DNA of 64,000 nucleotides from Bdellovibrio sp. ZAP7 (lineage in GTDB: Bacteria > Bdellovibrionota_B > Oligoflexia > Oligoflexales > RGVZ01). The notes beneath the pieces were generated by a model that was not told the origin of the DNA, ran no database searches, and saw only the letters and a program-made list of their open reading frames with translations. The position numbers and the translations under genes are program-made. The stretch spans positions 62,001 through 126,000 of the forward strand of contig CAMDKS010000002.1 of the NCBI GenBank assembly GCA_945900755.1, read 5' to 3'. Shown piece by piece: positions 62,843-64,000 of this stretch; positions within the stretch are counted from its first letter, which is position 1, and the number at the start of each line of letters is the position of its first letter.

Positions 62843-62978
62843 TAAATTCGGACTTGTCGCAATTTCTGGATTGCGATGGTCTTGTCTAAACGTTTTGCTT
62901 TGAGGCTTTATGATCGCAACTCCAAATATATTAGCAATAATACCTTAATATATTATCACTTGCGATCCAATATAACCA

Positions 62979-63122
62979 GTCTCTGGCGCGAAAGCGCCAG
63001 AGACGTATCCTGAGCCGAAGGCGAAGGATCTGTTATGTGATTTGTCAACCATAAGATACACCCCTCCCACAGCTTTTTAAAACTTTCAAAAAACGTAGCA
63101 TTATGTTAATGCTCGTGGGAGC
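62979..63122. ncRNA. Three consecutive hairpins, candidate structured RNA or leader
   Basis: GTCTCTGGCGC-GAAA-GCGCCAGAGAC (62979-63004) is a perfect 11-bp stem with a GNRA tetraloop. ATCCT-GA-GCC-GAA-GGC-GA-AGGAT follows (63007-63029), a symmetric hairpin with tandem G-A mismatches. AGCATTA-TGT-TAATGCT (63097-63113) is a perfect 7-bp stem, enclosed by CTCCCAC ... GTGGGAG. The block ends 36 bases before the start of the 63158 gene, so it could be its 5' leader. The whole 62843-63157 spacer contains no gene. A bidirectional terminator or REP-like element is the alternative. Confidence 0.5.
63047..63095. repeat. Dispersed 49-bp intergenic element, copy 2
   Basis: Partner of 42842-42889, differing by two substitutions and one inserted A. 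It begins AACCATAAGATACACCCC. Here its CTCCCAC can pair with GTGGGAG 45 bases further on; copy 1 lacks that partner. Confidence 0.8.
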
Positions 63123-63157
63123 GGCGTCATAATGTCCTGCGTAATAAGGCGGTAAAA

Positions 63158-63706
63158 ATGTCACAAAATCTGCGAGCCCAAATTAAAAAGCATATATCCT
63201 GTGGAATGGCTCTAATGTCGCTGACAGCGGCAATACCCGTCGCTTACGGCGCGAATGGCGGCACCATGACCTATGAGGTTCCAAAGGGCGCTTTATTGGC
63301 TGAACCCCTTTTAGTTAACTTAAACCGAGCCAGGCTTGATGTCCGCGGTGATGTGGCAGTGCTTGACTACCAACTGCCCCCGGAATTGGACGGTTTGACT
63401 GCCAAGAGATTCCGCTTGAGCGGAACACAAACGGAAGGGCAATGGTCGCTCTCAACCGGCAACGCTGACGACTTTGATGCCTCTCCATCGGCGGTCGCGA
63501 CCTGCACAGGAGAGGAGCGTCATTTTACCTGTGTTATGAATTACTCCAAAAATGAGCAGGGAATTTTCCCTCTTGATACCGCGTCTGCGGGCGCTTATTT
63601 GCGGACGCGCGGTGATCTGAGCCCCGCTGACATCGCTAAAATCAAACTCGCTCAAACAGCCTTGTCGCATGAACCGATTGGAATCATTCGCGTCCGCCGC
63701 CATTGA
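63158..63706 (+). CDS. Small secreted protein, unknown function
   Basis: No family is recognised in this 182-residue protein. A signal peptide ends near PVAYG-AN. The mature part is beta-rich (MTYEVPKGALLAEPLLVNL, LDVRGDVAVLDYQLPPEL) with a two-Cys pair in ATCTGEERHFTCVMNYS. It follows the hairpin region and converges with the winged-helix gene. AAGGCGG precedes the ATG. Confidence 0.65.
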   Translation: MSQNLRAQIKKHISCGMALMSLTAAIPVAYGANGGTMTYEVPKGALLAEPLLVNLNRARLDVRGDVAVLDYQLPPELDGLTAKRFRLSGTQTEGQWSLSTGNADDFDASPSAVATCTGEERHFTCVMNYSKNEQGIFPLDTASAGAYLRTRGDLSPADIAKIKLAQTALSHEPIGIIRVRRH

Positions 63707-63709
63707 AAC

Positions 63710-64000
63710 TCATCTTTTCGTGTAAGAAGTCGCGCGCCCCTTGCCGATCCGGCGAACGAGGCCCTTGTCGACGAGATCGGAAAGATCGCGGCCCGCCGTC
63801 ACCTCAGAAACCGCGAATAATTCACAAAGGTCTTTGTTGGCCACAGTGGTTCTGGTTTCACATAATTCCATAATTTTCGCCTGCCGCAATGACAGCCCAG
63901 GGTGCCTGGAAAAAATGTCCGCCCTGACATCTGAATTCGTGGATTCAGACACCCTCTTAACGGAAACATCCCGCACGATCAGCGATGGCTCAAGTATATA
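63710..64000 (-). CDS. C-terminal winged helix of a longer protein (5' end off window)
   Basis: The frame is open to the right edge, so this is the last 96 or so residues of a larger gene; a GTG at 63976 is probably internal. LSLRQAKIMELCETRTTV, then NKDLCELFAVSEVTAGRDL and LVDKGLVRRIGKGRATSY is the winged-helix tail found on many Fic-domain proteins and on AlbA_2/AAA_4 (ATP-binding, DUF4325/RecG-like) proteins. The main domain is outside the window, so its function cannot be decided. Confidence 0.75.
   Translation of the reverse strand, partial: YILEPSLIVRDVSVKRVSESTNSDVRADIFSRHPGLSLRQAKIMELCETRTTVANKDLCELFAVSEVTAGRDLSDLVDKGLVRRIGKGRATSYTKR

Overview
The window looks like chromosome of a Gram-negative, diderm, probably predatory or scavenging bacterium of the former Deltaproteobacteria, most likely Bdellovibrionota/Oligoflexia or a relative. 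This assignment is inference from gene content: an MCE/Mla lipid-transport operon, many lipoproteins and secreted proteins, an eukaryotic-type Ser/Thr kinase of 1805 residues, paired Get3/ArsA-like ATPases, PilZ, GGDEF and HD-GYP signalling proteins, and Sco/c-type cytochrome proteins. No rRNA, tRNA, CRISPR array or intact transposase was seen. Housekeeping genes (pyk, murI, gluQ, thiL, der, rnc, mltG, hflX) are interspersed with large accessory secreted-protein loci.

Layout. 1-5.2 kb: end of an ABC ATPase gene, a lipoprotein, an AAA/DUF4143 ATPase, a tag gene (3-methyladenine DNA glycosylase I) broken by one in-frame TAA, a two-copy repeat resembling an insertion-sequence end, and a membrane protein. 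5.5-9.3 kb: a fumarylacetoacetate-hydrolase-family enzyme, then leftward mlaE-mlaF-mlaD, whose MlaD has an unusual beta-rich C-terminal domain. 9.4-16.9 kb: a leftward, translationally coupled unit of a giant kinase/AAA/GAF/PP2C-like protein and two ArsA-like ATPases. 17.2-19.7 kb: pyk and a GGDEF protein overlap tail to tail. 19.9-25.2 kb: cell-wall genes (class A PBP with an LpoA-like partner, murI, an NlpC/P60 protein with an inserted cysteine cluster). 25.4-32.4 kb: gluQ, a pseudo-receiver protein, a trypsin-like protein lacking two catalytic residues followed by an HExxH protein, and a VWA lipoprotein with repeated beta modules.

32.4-47.5 kb is the most striking region. An orphan HigA-type antitoxin sits between perfect 39-bp direct repeats, one of which is the 3' end of a subtilisin gene. 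Then comes a five-gene leftward operon (di-heme peroxidase lipoprotein, two large paralogous secreted proteins with a small secreted protein between them, S8 protease). It faces a rightward pair (Sco-cytochrome c fusion and a multicopper oxidase with a lectin-like tail) across a 582-bp non-coding region with phased T-tracts and three 56-bp hairpin-bearing repeats. I read this as a candidate cell-envelope redox/metal-oxidation system.

47.6-64 kb: a second AAA/DUF4143 ATPase behind an inverted repeat, thiL, a 34-bp direct repeat, a lipoprotein, rnc-der, mltG-PilZ, a sensor without output domain, a VLCAD-type acyl-CoA dehydrogenase, a lipase-like lipoprotein, hflX coupled to an HD-GYP variant, a 144-bp stretch of strong hairpins containing a 49-bp repeat also found near 42.85 kb, a small secreted protein, and the C-terminal winged helix of a gene that leaves the window.
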